From: Leisingera sp. S132
GTDB taxonomy: Bacteria > Pseudomonadota > Alphaproteobacteria > Rhodobacterales > Rhodobacteraceae
DNA length: 64,000 nt
NCBI RefSeq assembly: GCF_025144465.1
Contig: NZ_CP083553.1
Location: forward strand, 454,501 to 518,500
Reading direction: 5' to 3'
In this document: positions 17,749 to 26,807 of the stretch, one piece after another
How the letters are laid out: the number at the start of each line of letters is the position of its first letter
Numbering within the stretch: the stretch's first letter is position 1
The notes under the pieces: generated by a model
The model's database searches: none
Told to the model about the DNA's origin: nothing
The model's input: only the letters and a program-made list of their open reading frames with translations
Translations under genes and position numbers: made by a program

Positions 17749-17786
17749 GGTCCTGATCCGGTTTCTTCCTGGAAGCTGAAAGGGCG

Positions 17787-17801
17787 TTGCAAAACTTGCA
17801 A
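17787..17801. promoter_or_regulatory. TTGCAA-N3-TTGCAA operator upstream of the symporter gene
   Basis: TTGCAA at 17787-17792 and 17796-17801 lie 104 bp before the symporter ATG. Here the element is embedded in a longer inverted repeat: AGGGC (17781-17785) pairs with GCCCT (17803-17807). The same sequence could therefore fold as a 12-bp hairpin with a three-base loop and act as a weak terminator for the racemase transcript. Both functions are possible. Confidence 0.6.
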
Positions 17802-17904
17802 TGCCCTTTCCATGTTTGCGTGACGTTGCCTGCCATCGAACTGGTACCATGCTGCGACTGCCGGCAGCCCGATCCGGTCGGCTGCCTTGGAAAGGGAGGT
17901 CCTT

Positions 17905-19203
17905 ATGGCGAATACCAGTCAAAAAACAGGGTTTTTGGCACCCTGGAGAAACATGCTTTTGTGGAAGCAAATTGTGATCGCACTTGTTCTCGGCGTGATT
18001 ACAGGCGTTCTGCTGAACGCAACCGGCAACCAGGCAATTGCCGGCATGATCAAGAACATCGGGACCTTGTTCCTGTCGCTCATAAAAATGCTGATTGTCC
18101 CGCTGATCTTCGTGTCGCTCGTCTGCGGCATGACATCCGTCAGCGACATGGCGCGCATGGGTCGAATTGGGCTGAAGTCGATCGTTTTCTATCTGGGCAC
18201 CACCGCATTCGCGATCACGATCGGCCTGGCTTTGGGATTGCTGATGCAACCGGGCGCGGGCATCGACCTGAGCGCCGCCGCCGCAATGGAGCCCAAGACG
18301 TCGCCGCCCTTTATTCAGCAGCTCATCGGGATCGTTCCGAAGAACCCGGTTGCCGCCGCCGCAGACGGAAACGTTCTGCAGATCATCTTTTTCGCAATCA
18401 TGTTCGGCCTGGCGATCAACTTGGTTGGCGAAGCAGGCAAGCCAGTGCGGGAATTCTTTGAAGCCCTTAACTCAGTTGTTCTCAAGCTGACGGAGATTGT
18501 GATCAGTTTCGCGCCCTATGGCGTGTTCGCACTGATGGCCTGGGTTGCCGGAACCTACGGGCTTGATCTTCTGCTGCCTCTGGGCACCGTCATCGCTGCA
18601 CTCTATATCGGCTGTGTCCTGCATGCGCTGATCGTTTATGGCGGTCTCGTTTCGGTATTTGCGCGCCTGAACCCGGTTCGCTTCTTCCAAGGCATCATTG
18701 AGCCGCAGATCGTGGCTTTCACCAGCACATCCTCCTCGGGAACACTTCCTGTCACAATGACTGCTGTCCAGCAGAATCTTGGTGTGAACAGGTCAGTTGC
18801 AAGCTTCACGCTGCCGCTTGGCGCGACGATCAACATGGACGGAACCGCCATGTACCAGGGTGTTGCTGCTCTTTTTGTGGCGCAGGCCTTTGGAATTGAA
18901 CTGGGCATGCCGGAATACGCCACGATCATTCTGACATCGACGCTTGCCTCCATCGGAACCGCCGGTGTTCCCGGGGCCGGGCTGGTCATGCTGTCGCTGG
19001 TTCTGACCTCCGTCGGCCTGCCGCTTGAAGGTGTTGCCATCATTGCAGGCATTGACCGCATTCTCGACATGGCGCGCACCTCGCTCAATGTCACGGGCGA
19101 CGCAGCCTGCACAGTGCTCATTGCGAAGTCTGAAGATCAAATTGATCTGGAGGCGTATGACACTCCCCATGTGCTGAAAACCCCCGGCGTCTCCCGGGCG
19201 TAG
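17905..19203 (+). CDS. Dicarboxylate/amino acid:cation symporter (DAACS, GltP/DctA family)
   Basis: 432 residues from ATG 17905, preceded by AAAGGGAGG. It is a typical DAACS protein: LFLSLIKMLIVPLIFVSLVCGM near 55, the serine-rich re-entrant loop TSTSSSGTLPVTM, then LPLGATINMDGTAMYQGVAALFVAQ (the NMDGT cation/substrate motif), and STLASIGTAGVPGAG. It imports glutamate, aspartate or C4-dicarboxylates with sodium or protons. Placement after aspartase and racemase suggests aspartate, including the D-form, as natural cargo. Confidence 0.93.
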   Translation: MANTSQKTGFLAPWRNMLLWKQIVIALVLGVITGVLLNATGNQAIAGMIKNIGTLFLSLIKMLIVPLIFVSLVCGMTSVSDMARMGRIGLKSIVFYLGTTAFAITIGLALGLLMQPGAGIDLSAAAAMEPKTSPPFIQQLIGIVPKNPVAAAADGNVLQIIFFAIMFGLAINLVGEAGKPVREFFEALNSVVLKLTEIVISFAPYGVFALMAWVAGTYGLDLLLPLGTVIAALYIGCVLHALIVYGGLVSVFARLNPVRFFQGIIEPQIVAFTSTSSSGTLPVTMTAVQQNLGVNRSVASFTLPLGATINMDGTAMYQGVAALFVAQAFGIELGMPEYATIILTSTLASIGTAGVPGAGLVMLSLVLTSVGLPLEGVAIIAGIDRILDMARTSLNVTGDAACTVLIAKSEDQIDLEAYDTPHVLKTPGVSRA

Positions 19204-19223
19204 TCAGCCACGCACGTCACTGC

Positions 19224-19245
19224 GGCCGCACCGGCAGGTGCGGCC
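19224..19245 (+). terminator. Hairpin terminator after the symporter gene
   Basis: GGCCGCACC (19224-19232), loop GGCA and GGTGCGGCC (19237-19245) form a perfect 9-bp stem 20 bp after the symporter stop, followed by GGTATTCTT. The T-tract is weak, but the position between converging genes supports a terminator. A second, weaker AAGCCC/GGGCTT repeat at 19261-19284 may serve the opposite strand. Confidence 0.6.
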
Positions 19246-19297
19246 GGTATTCTTGCCAAGAAGCCCTTGCTTCGCGGCGGGCTTTACGGGTCCGGCG

Positions 19298-20116
19298 CTA
19301 GAAGCCGGCACTCAATATGGTTGAAGAAGCGCTGCCCGCTGCAAAAATGGAATTGCGCACGAACTCGGGCACTTCGGGACTGCTGCTCTGGTAGGCGCCG
19401 CACCGCTGCAGTACCTTCCGCAGATCCGGTGATTTTCCCAGATACTCCCAGACCACGCGGGTGCCATACAGCATGTGCCCGCCTTCCGGTTCGATGCCTT
19501 GGATCAGCCCGGGCAGAAACGACGGCTCTTCGTAGTCCGAGGCAATCAGGGCAGTGGTCCACATGCCGTTGCCCTGGCCCTGCTCCCGGCTGGTTATGAA
19601 GATCCGTTTGTGGGCTTCGAAAACGAGGCCTGCGTGCTTCAGTGTCGATGGAACCGCAAATTCATCATCCTCATAGCGCTCCAGTTCCTTGGAAAACCAT
19701 TCCTGCCCGCTGCCATAAATGCGCCCGGCGCTTTTGAGCAGATAACCCTTGGACGGATCCGGACTCATGTAGATGTGATAGTATCCCGCGTGGCGCTCCA
19801 GCAGGGCAGCATTGCAGCGGTCGCGGCGAACGACCTTCTCCAACTGCGCAGATAGGGGATCTTCGGACCGGGCCAGAACCGGCGGACGCAAGCGGACCAG
19901 TTTGGCGAAGGCGGAATGCTCCTGCAGGATCTCGGCCTCATCCACGCCAAAGAAGTCGCAGATCCGGCGCAGGGTGGCCAGCGACGGTACGGTCTGGCCG
20001 GTTAGGTATTTGTTGAACTGTTGCCGGTTGATACCGATTCGACGGCATACATCCGAGACAGACCGGCCATAGCTGCACAGCAGCCGAAGATTGGCGGAGA
20101 GGCGGGTTTCGGGCAT
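19298..20116 (-). CDS. XRE-family helix-turn-helix regulator with large C-terminal domain
   Basis: 272 residues. The first 65 form a Cro/XRE helix-turn-helix: LRLLCSYGRSVSDVCRRIGINRQQFNKYLTG then VPSLATLRRICDFFGVDEAEIL. The remaining ~200 residues are a globular domain I do not recognise. It contains HIYMSPDPSKGYLLKSAGRIY and HMLYGTRVVWEYLGKSP and probably senses a ligand or protein partner. It is divergent from the peptide-type ABC operon with a 123-bp gap, making it the likely regulator of that operon. No ribosome-binding site is evident before the ATG. Confidence 0.85.
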   Translation of the reverse strand: MPETRLSANLRLLCSYGRSVSDVCRRIGINRQQFNKYLTGQTVPSLATLRRICDFFGVDEAEILQEHSAFAKLVRLRPPVLARSEDPLSAQLEKVVRRDRCNAALLERHAGYYHIYMSPDPSKGYLLKSAGRIYGSGQEWFSKELERYEDDEFAVPSTLKHAGLVFEAHKRIFITSREQGQGNGMWTTALIASDYEEPSFLPGLIQGIEPEGGHMLYGTRVVWEYLGKSPDLRKVLQRCGAYQSSSPEVPEFVRNSIFAAGSASSTILSAGF

Positions 20117-20118
20117 GG

Positions 20119-20158
20119 TTTATGCTAGTTTAAGCTCTCTTGCTGCGTCCAGCATAAA
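20119..20158. promoter_or_regulatory. Long-spaced inverted repeat next to the XRE regulator start
   Basis: TTTATGCT (20119-20126) and its exact reverse complement AGCATAAA (20151-20158) are 32 bp apart start to start, about three helical turns. They lie between the XRE gene and the ABC operon. This is a candidate operator pair for cooperative or looped binding by the XRE protein. The AT-rich half-sites are distinct in this GC-rich background. Confidence 0.4.
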
Positions 20159-20239
20159 ATTCGCCGCCTATCAGCGCGTGATTTACCGGCTGGCAGCCCT
20201 CTACACTGACCGAAAAGAAGCCAACAGATGGAGAGGAAC

Positions 20240-21775
20240 ATGACCCAGATTGCTAGAGACCGGGCCAAGCGCGCCTCAGCCTGTGCCGTTGCCGCAGCCG
20301 CGCTTTGGGCCGCTGCAACGGGTGCTGCCAGCGCCGAAACCTTGCGCATCGCGGTTGCGGCGGACCCAGGCTATCTGGATCCGGCGTACTGGGGGTCCAG
20401 CTCGGAACAGCTGCTGATCGACAACCTTTACCCGCGGCTGGCCAAATATGTTCCCGGAGATGAATGGCGGGCGGAGCTGGATGCGGCGAAGTCCGTTGAT
20501 CTGTCGGACCCGCAGCACATCGCGTTTGAACTGAAGCCCGGCATCATGTGGTCTGGGGGATACGGAGAACTGACTGCCGAGGATGTTGAGTATTCTTTTG
20601 AACGGCATCTGGACCCGGAGCTGGAATCGGGTGTTTCCGCAGAGTTTTCCCTGCTGGAAGATGTTGAAGTTACCGGGAAATACACCGGTATCATCCATCT
20701 GAGCGCGCCGTCACCGTCATTCTGGAGCGCGACGTTGTCCTACACCTCGGGGGCGATCATCTCAAAGGCGGCAGCGGAGGCTTCGGACGGGTATTTCGAG
20801 GCGACGCCGGTTGCAACTGCAGGTGCCTACAGATTCAAGTCGCATGAGCCGGGTCAGGCTTTCATGCTGGAGAGAGACCCGGACTGGAGCGGCGCCGCGG
20901 CGGATTTCGATGAGGTTGCGATCATTGCCATTGCCGATGACAACGCCGCCAAGGTGGCCTTTGATGCCGGTGAGATAGATTACACCTACGCGGCTTCGGC
21001 TCTGGAATACGACAGCTGGTCCAAAACGTCAGCCAATTCCGAACTGCGTGCCTCGCTGGATCCGCTGTGGATGGGCATTTCGGAGACTTACGACGGACTG
21101 TCGGACATCCGGGTGCGCCAGGCCATTCAGAAAGCCGTGGATGTGCCTACCATTCTTGCCGCAATCTCCAACGGGCGGGCGGATCATGCCGCAGGCATGG
21201 TGGCGCCCGGGCTTCTGGGGTATCGCGACGCCGCGCCGATGCAGCGGGATGTTGAAGGCGCGCGTGCATTGATCGCCGAAGCGGGGGCCGAAGGCACCGT
21301 CTTGCGGCTTGACTTCGTCAACACGGCCAACCGGGCAACCATTGCCCAGATCGTTCAGGCAAACCTTGCCGAGATCGGCCTGGTGGTAGATCTGAACGGA
21401 CAGGACGAGGGCACGTTCTGGAGCGTTGACGAATCCCGGGCCGCTGATCTGCAGCTGCATGTGAAATCCTGGACTGGCAATCCGGATGGCCTTTACATGA
21501 TGCAGTATTTCACCTCGGACCAGGTGGGGGTCTGGAACTGGGAAGGCCTGAGCAACCCGGAATACGACGCCCTGGTACAGAAGGCGCGCACGAGCACGGA
21601 TGACACGGAGCGCGGCAAACTCTACGCGCAAATGCAGGCGCTCATGGTGGACTCCGGCAACTTCCTGTTTCTGACCAATGAGCCCTTGACCATACTGTGG
21701 AACGACAAGGTTGTCCCGGCGACCCTGCCGGACGGCCGCCCGGTCTTCGCCGGGTTCAAGAAGGCTGGCAGCTGA
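20240..21775 (+). CDS. ABC transporter substrate-binding protein, peptide/opine family (SBP_bac_5)
   Basis: 511 residues from ATG 20240, which has GGAGAGG directly upstream; an earlier in-frame ATG overlaps that site. A signal peptide ends near AASA. The mature start, ETLRIAVAADPGYLDPAYWGS, is typical of family 5 binding proteins, as are LTAEDVEYSFERHLDP near 115-130 and ISETYDGLSDIRVRQAIQKAVD near 280. The ligand could be a dipeptide, opine or amide. The amidase at the operon end suggests that the import is hydrolysed at an amide bond. Confidence 0.9.
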   Translation: MTQIARDRAKRASACAVAAAALWAAATGAASAETLRIAVAADPGYLDPAYWGSSSEQLLIDNLYPRLAKYVPGDEWRAELDAAKSVDLSDPQHIAFELKPGIMWSGGYGELTAEDVEYSFERHLDPELESGVSAEFSLLEDVEVTGKYTGIIHLSAPSPSFWSATLSYTSGAIISKAAAEASDGYFEATPVATAGAYRFKSHEPGQAFMLERDPDWSGAAADFDEVAIIAIADDNAAKVAFDAGEIDYTYAASALEYDSWSKTSANSELRASLDPLWMGISETYDGLSDIRVRQAIQKAVDVPTILAAISNGRADHAAGMVAPGLLGYRDAAPMQRDVEGARALIAEAGAEGTVLRLDFVNTANRATIAQIVQANLAEIGLVVDLNGQDEGTFWSVDESRAADLQLHVKSWTGNPDGLYMMQYFTSDQVGVWNWEGLSNPEYDALVQKARTSTDDTERGKLYAQMQALMVDSGNFLFLTNEPLTILWNDKVVPATLPDGRPVFAGFKKAGS

Positions 21776-21839
21776 CCTCCCTCCTGCCGGGCGGCGGCGC
21801 TCTGCTCCTCCCGGATCTTTCTCTCAAGGGACCTCCAAT

Positions 21840-22784
21840 ATGCTTGGCTATATCTTCCGCCGCATCTGTCTTGGGGTGACTGTGCTGATCCTGGCTGTCT
21901 CGACGCTTTATGTGCTGGTGCAGCTTGCCCCCGGAGATCCGGCCAGCGCCATGCTGGGGCCGCGGGCAACCCCGGCGATCAAGGCGGAATTTGCCGAGCG
22001 CCTGGGGCTGGATCAGCCGATGCCGGTGCAGATCGTGAAGTATCTCGGCGCGGTTGTGCAGGGTGATCTGGGCACTGATTTGCGCAGCCGCCTGCCGGTC
22101 AGGGATGTGTTGATGGCGCATCTTCCGCATACAGTTCATCTTGTGGCAGCAGCGATGCTGCTGGCGGCTGGCCTCGGCATCCCGCTGGGCTGTCTGGCGG
22201 CGGTGCATCGCAACAGTGTCTTCGACCGGCTGATCGGGGTGCTGTCGGTCAGCGTCATCGCGGTGCCCTCAGTGATCATCGCAATCTACGGCATGCTGCT
22301 GTTCTCGGCGCACCTGGGCTGGCTGCCTGCGATCGGCGCCGGTGAAGGGGGCCTCTGGTCCACGTTGCATCACCTGATCATGCCAGCAGTGGCGGTCGGC
22401 ATCGGCTGGGTCGGCTATCTGGCCAGGCTGGTGCGCGCTTCGATGATCGAAGTGCTGTCGGCAAATTACATCCGCAATGCCCGTTCTTTCGGGCTGACCG
22501 AGCCGCGCATCATCTCCCGCTATGCGTTGCGGGTGGCGGTGGCGCCGACCGTTACCGTGCTGGGGGTGGGCGCCGGCTACATGCTGGGCAGCGCGGTCTT
22601 TGCCGAGATCGTCTTTGCCCGGCCGGGCATCGGCAAGCTGATGTATGACGCGGTGATCCTGCGCAATTATCCGGTGACATTGGGCGCTGTGCTGGCCTCC
22701 AGCGCGCTGCTGATCGCCGCAACCACCGCCGCAGACATCCTCAACGCCATCATCGATCCCCGCTTCAAGGAGAGCCAGGAATGA
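21840..22784 (+). CDS. ABC transporter permease, DppB/OppB type
   Basis: 314 residues from ATG 21840; the frame is open upstream but that part lacks membrane character and overlaps the binding-protein gene. Landmarks are LGYIFRRICLGVTVLILAVSTLYVLVQLAPGDPA at the N-terminus, characteristic of DppB, and the EAA-like loop YIRNARSFGLTEPRIISRYALR followed by GYMLGSAVFAEIVFARPGIG. It forms the membrane channel with the next gene product. Its stop overlaps the next ATG by 4 bp. Confidence 0.93.
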   Translation: MLGYIFRRICLGVTVLILAVSTLYVLVQLAPGDPASAMLGPRATPAIKAEFAERLGLDQPMPVQIVKYLGAVVQGDLGTDLRSRLPVRDVLMAHLPHTVHLVAAAMLLAAGLGIPLGCLAAVHRNSVFDRLIGVLSVSVIAVPSVIIAIYGMLLFSAHLGWLPAIGAGEGGLWSTLHHLIMPAVAVGIGWVGYLARLVRASMIEVLSANYIRNARSFGLTEPRIISRYALRVAVAPTVTVLGVGAGYMLGSAVFAEIVFARPGIGKLMYDAVILRNYPVTLGAVLASSALLIAATTAADILNAIIDPRFKESQE

Positions 22785-23656
22785 CTGCAACGGACGCACA
22801 AGGTCTGGTGCCGCCGTCGCGGTTGGGCGGTTTCCATAAACTGATGGGCGATCCGATGGGGTTGCTTGGGCTGGGCCTGGCAGTGCTATTGATTCTGTCC
22901 GCAGTGCTGGCTCCCTGGATTGCACCCTACGGGCCAAACGCCATGGACATTCCGTCGAAACTGCAGGGACCAAGTGCCGCCCATTGGCTGGGCACCGACC
23001 AGCTGGGCCGGGATGTGCTGTCGCGCGCGCTTTACGGCGGGCGGATCGCGCTCAGCGTGGCGCTGGTTTCCACCGCGCTGTCGGTGATCATCGGCGGCAT
23101 CCTGGGCATGGCAGCAGCGATGGGGCCGCGCTGGCTGGATTATCTGCTGACCCTGGGGTTCGACACGGTACGCGCCTATCCGGTGATCATTCTGGCGCTG
23201 GCCATCGTTCCGATTTTCGGCGGCGGCATGGTGGTGCTGGTCGGCCTGCTGGTGGCAACTTCGGTGCCTTACTACGGGCGGATCATGCGGGCTTCGGTCC
23301 TGGCGCAGGCCAATGCAGAATATGTTGAGGCGCTGCGGGCGATGGGGGCCGGACGGGTGCGTATCGTGGCGCGCCACATCCTGCCCAATGTGATCGGTCC
23401 GGTGCTGATCGTCGCCTCGATGGACATCCCCGCGTTCATCGCAGCCGAGGCAGGCCTCAGCTTTTTGGGTGTCGGTGTTAAACCGCCAGCCTCCAGCTGG
23501 GGGCTGATGCTGCAGGACGGCTTCGACTTTGTCGGCCACACGCCGTGGCTGGTTGTGGCAGGAGGCATCCCGCTGGTGCTGGCGACGCTTGGGTTCACCT
23601 TTCTGGGCGAAGCTTTGCGCGATGCTTTTGATCCGAAACTTGTCGGGAAGGGCTGA
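22781..23656 (+). CDS. ABC transporter permease, DppC/OppC type
   Basis: 291 residues with the DppC pattern: a hydrophobic anchor, LGTDQLGRDVLSRALYGGRIAL near 70-90, an EAA loop AEYVEALRAMGAGRVRIVARHILPN near 185-210, and FIAAEAGLSFLGVGVKPPASSWG near 225-250. It pairs with the preceding permease and is powered by the fused ATPase four bases downstream. Confidence 0.93.
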   Translation: MTATDAQGLVPPSRLGGFHKLMGDPMGLLGLGLAVLLILSAVLAPWIAPYGPNAMDIPSKLQGPSAAHWLGTDQLGRDVLSRALYGGRIALSVALVSTALSVIIGGILGMAAAMGPRWLDYLLTLGFDTVRAYPVIILALAIVPIFGGGMVVLVGLLVATSVPYYGRIMRASVLAQANAEYVEALRAMGAGRVRIVARHILPNVIGPVLIVASMDIPAFIAAEAGLSFLGVGVKPPASSWGLMLQDGFDFVGHTPWLVVAGGIPLVLATLGFTFLGEALRDAFDPKLVGKG

Positions 23657-23659
23657 GCC

Positions 23660-25369
23660 ATGGCGGATACACTTCTGGAAGTCTGCGAGCTTGCCGTCCG
23701 CTTTGGCCCCATCCAGGCAGTGAAATGGGTGTCCTTTTCACTTCGAAAGGGCCGCACCCTGGGCATCGTCGGCGAAAGCGGTTCTGGCAAATCCACGCTG
23801 CTGTGGGCGCTGACCCGGCTGCTGCCGGATGCGGCCACGCTGAATTCAGGCGAGGTCTGGTTTAACGGTGCGGATCTGCTGCGCCAGCCGCCTGCCCGGA
23901 TGCGGGCGCTGCGCGGCAGCCGGATATCCTATATCTCGCAGGACCCGATGACATCGCTGGCGCCTGGGCTGACCATTGGCCAGCAGATGAGCGATCTTTT
24001 GTACCGCGAGCCTTGGTCCAAGCGTGAAAAATGGCAGCGTGCCATTGATGCGTTGGACTGGGTCTGCCTGCCGGACCCGGCAGCACGGATGAACATGTAC
24101 CCGCATGAACTGTCGGGCGGCCAGCGCCAGCGGGTCTCCATCGCCATGGCGCTGATGCTGGGGCCAGACCTGGTGCTGGCGGATGAGCCGACGACCGCGC
24201 TGGACCCGACGCTGGAGGTGGAAATCCTCGAGCTGCTGAAGCGCCTGCAGCAGGAGACCGGCTGCGCCATCATCTTTGTGACCCACCACCTGGGGGTGGT
24301 TGCGACGCTCTGCGACGAGGTTCTGGTGATGAAATCCGGCGAACTCCGCGAGTCCGGGCCGGTGCGGGAGGTGTTTGCCGAACCGCAGGATGATTACACA
24401 AAGGCCCTGCTGCGCTGCGATCCGGCGCAGATCGAAACCCCGACCCGGCGGCTGCCCACGATGAGCGAGGCGCTGGAGCGTCCCGTGCAGATCGTGCAAG
24501 GCCCGACAGACCGGATCAGGGCGGAAGCGGCACCGGTTCTGCAAGTCCAGGACCTGTCGGTCACATTCACGCGGAGCGGCCTGCTGCCGCCTGCCTTGGG
24601 CGGCTGGCGCGAGAAGATCCCGGCGGTCCGCAATGTGAGTTTTGACATCCGCAGCGGCGAAACCCTGGCGCTGATTGGAGAGAGCGGCTCGGGCAAGACC
24701 ACGGTTGCGCGCTCCATCATGGGGCTGGTCCGCCCGGACTGTGGCAGGATCGCCCTCAACGGTGTTGAACTGACCGGCGCAGATGCCGCGGGCTGGAGCA
24801 GGGCGCGCGAGCAGGTTGCGATGATGTTCCAGGACCCCGCAGGCTCGCTTTCGCCACGGGTGACCATCGCCGACCAGGTTGTTGAGCCGCTGATCGTGCA
24901 TGGCCGCCGCGCTGAGGCAACGCGGGCACGGGCCATTGAACTGCTGACTCAGGCGGGGCTGGGCGAAGCCTATGCAGACAGGTATCCGCATGAGCTGTCG
25001 GGCGGCCAGGCGCGCCGCGCCGGCGTGGCCCGGGCGCTGGCGCTGTCGCCCTCGCTGGTGGTCGCGGATGAGCCGACCGCCGGGCTGGACGTTTCAGTCC
25101 AGGGCGAGGTGGTGAACCTGTTCAACACCCTGCAGGAGCAGATGGGCCTGTCGATCCTGCTGATCACCCACAACATGAGCGTTGTCCGCCATGCCGCCGA
25201 CCGCATGATCGTCATGCTCAAGGGCGAACTGGTCGAGACGGGCGCTACTGCCCAGCTCTTTTCCCGGGGCAGGCACGAATACACCCGCAGGCTGATTGCG
25301 GCGTCCCATCATGCCCTGCCGGACCAAAAGTCACGCAACCAAGAGAGAAAACTTCATGCCGTTGAATGA
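23660..25369 (+). CDS. Fused ABC transporter ATP-binding protein (DppD-DppF type)
   Basis: 569 residues with two complete ATPase domains. The first has Walker A GESGSGKSTLL near 37, signature LSGGQRQRVSIA and Walker B LVLADEPTTALDP. The second, from about 290, has GESGSGKTTVA, signature LSGGQARRAGVARAL and LVVADEPTAGLDV. Separate DppD and DppF chains are more common; fusions of this kind occur in many alphaproteobacteria. It overlaps the amidase gene by 14 bp, which places the amidase in the same transcript. Confidence 0.94.
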   Translation: MADTLLEVCELAVRFGPIQAVKWVSFSLRKGRTLGIVGESGSGKSTLLWALTRLLPDAATLNSGEVWFNGADLLRQPPARMRALRGSRISYISQDPMTSLAPGLTIGQQMSDLLYREPWSKREKWQRAIDALDWVCLPDPAARMNMYPHELSGGQRQRVSIAMALMLGPDLVLADEPTTALDPTLEVEILELLKRLQQETGCAIIFVTHHLGVVATLCDEVLVMKSGELRESGPVREVFAEPQDDYTKALLRCDPAQIETPTRRLPTMSEALERPVQIVQGPTDRIRAEAAPVLQVQDLSVTFTRSGLLPPALGGWREKIPAVRNVSFDIRSGETLALIGESGSGKTTVARSIMGLVRPDCGRIALNGVELTGADAAGWSRAREQVAMMFQDPAGSLSPRVTIADQVVEPLIVHGRRAEATRARAIELLTQAGLGEAYADRYPHELSGGQARRAGVARALALSPSLVVADEPTAGLDVSVQGEVVNLFNTLQEQMGLSILLITHNMSVVRHAADRMIVMLKGELVETGATAQLFSRGRHEYTRRLIAASHHALPDQKSRNQERKLHAVE

Positions 25370-26807
25370 GACCCTTGCCATGTCCGATCTTGATCTGTGC
25401 TATCTGCCGGCAACTGAGCAGATCGCTCTGTTCAAGTCCGGTGAGCTGTCCCCGGTCGACGTTCTGAAAGCTCAGTTCGCCCGGGCTGAAGCGGTCGAGC
25501 CGGTGATCAACGCGTTCACCGATACCTATTATGAGCAGGCCATGGACGCCGCCCGCGCGGCGGAAGAGGTCTATGTGAACCGCCCCGGCGATGCCCGCCC
25601 GCTGGAGGGCATCACGGTCGCCATCAAGGACGAGATGGACGTCAAAGGCCAGCGCAACACCCAAGGATCGCTGATCTACAAGGATCATATTGCGCAGGAG
25701 ACCCACCCGGTTGCGCAGCGGCTGAAGGATGCAGGCGCGATTTTCCATGCCCGCTCTGCCACGCCGGAGTTCTGCAGCGCCTGGACCACTGACACCCGCC
25801 TGCACGGCGTAACCCGCAATCCCTGGAACCCGGACTTTACGCCATCCGGCTCATCCGGCGGGGCCGGGGCGGCGCTCGCGGCGGGCACCACGACGCTGGC
25901 AACAGGATCGGATATTGGCGGCTCGATCCGCGGCCCGGCAGCAGTTTGCGGCGTGGTCGGCTTCAAGCCGCCCTATGGCCGGGTGCCGGATGCGGCCCCG
26001 TTCAACCTGGACCCTTATTGCCACGTCGGCGCCATGGCCCGCACGGTTGCGGACTGCGCGCTGATGCAGAATGTGATCTCGGGCTATCATCCGCAGGACA
26101 TTGCCACTGTGCGCGAAAGGATGACGATCCCCTTCGAATACGGCAGCTTGCAGGGCAAGCGCATCGGCTACAGCCTGGATATCAGCAATGAGGTGGTGAC
26201 CAAGGACGTGGCCGATCAGACCTTCAAGGTGTTGGACGCGCTGTCGGATGCCGGCGCCGTCGTGGAGGAGGTCAAACTCGGCTGGGGGCATGATGTGCGC
26301 GAGGGCTGCAAGAATTACCTCAACCATCTTATGGGGGCGGCTTTGATGCGCGAAGCCGTGGCGCATCCTGACCTCGTCTGCGACTACACCAAGTATTTTG
26401 CGGACTGCGCGGCCAAGACCACAGCGGAGGACTTCCTGACGGCTTTTGACACCGCTGCGGATATTTACAGCCGGTTCGGTCCGATGATGGAGAACGATTA
26501 CTACGCCTTCATCTGCCCGGCCTTTGCCAGCTACGAGATGCTGGCGCAGCAAAAGCCCTGGGACCGGATCACCATCGGAGACCGGGATTTCGACAGCGAA
26601 TACGACCTGAACACGCTGGCCGTCTTCAACATGCTGTCCCGGCTGCCAACGCTGGCGGTGCCCGCCGGGATCGGAGCCAACGGGCGGCCGGTCGGGGTAC
26701 AGATCGTGGTCCGGGCCTTTGACGATCCCAGGGCGTTTCACGTGGCCTCGGTGCTGCAGCAGAAAATGCCCTGGCTGGACACTCCAGCGCGGCGTCCGAA
26801 TCTCTAG
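25356..26807 (+). CDS. Amidase-signature family hydrolase
   Basis: 483 residues from ATG 25356 with an AAGAGAG site; the longer upstream reading lies inside the ATPase gene. The Ser-cisSer-Lys triad is visible: K91 in VAIKDEMDV, the cis-serine S166 in SGSSGGAGAALAAG, and the nucleophile S190 in GSDIGGSIRGPA. Spacing between the two serines (24) is the family norm. It hydrolyses a carboxamide or amide bond, probably on the compound imported by the adjacent ABC system. The substrate cannot be predicted from sequence. Confidence 0.9.
   Translation: MPLNETLAMSDLDLCYLPATEQIALFKSGELSPVDVLKAQFARAEAVEPVINAFTDTYYEQAMDAARAAEEVYVNRPGDARPLEGITVAIKDEMDVKGQRNTQGSLIYKDHIAQETHPVAQRLKDAGAIFHARSATPEFCSAWTTDTRLHGVTRNPWNPDFTPSGSSGGAGAALAAGTTTLATGSDIGGSIRGPAAVCGVVGFKPPYGRVPDAAPFNLDPYCHVGAMARTVADCALMQNVISGYHPQDIATVRERMTIPFEYGSLQGKRIGYSLDISNEVVTKDVADQTFKVLDALSDAGAVVEEVKLGWGHDVREGCKNYLNHLMGAALMREAVAHPDLVCDYTKYFADCAAKTTAEDFLTAFDTAADIYSRFGPMMENDYYAFICPAFASYEMLAQQKPWDRITIGDRDFDSEYDLNTLAVFNMLSRLPTLAVPAGIGANGRPVGVQIVVRAFDDPRAFHVASVLQQKMPWLDTPARRPNL

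Noticed and set aside
17754-17782. TGATCC followed by bases like the ECF promoters, after the racemase gene
   Set aside because: The -35 and first spacer bases match the 50661 promoter, but no TAWCC lies 18 bases on, and the genes are not part of the RpoE response.
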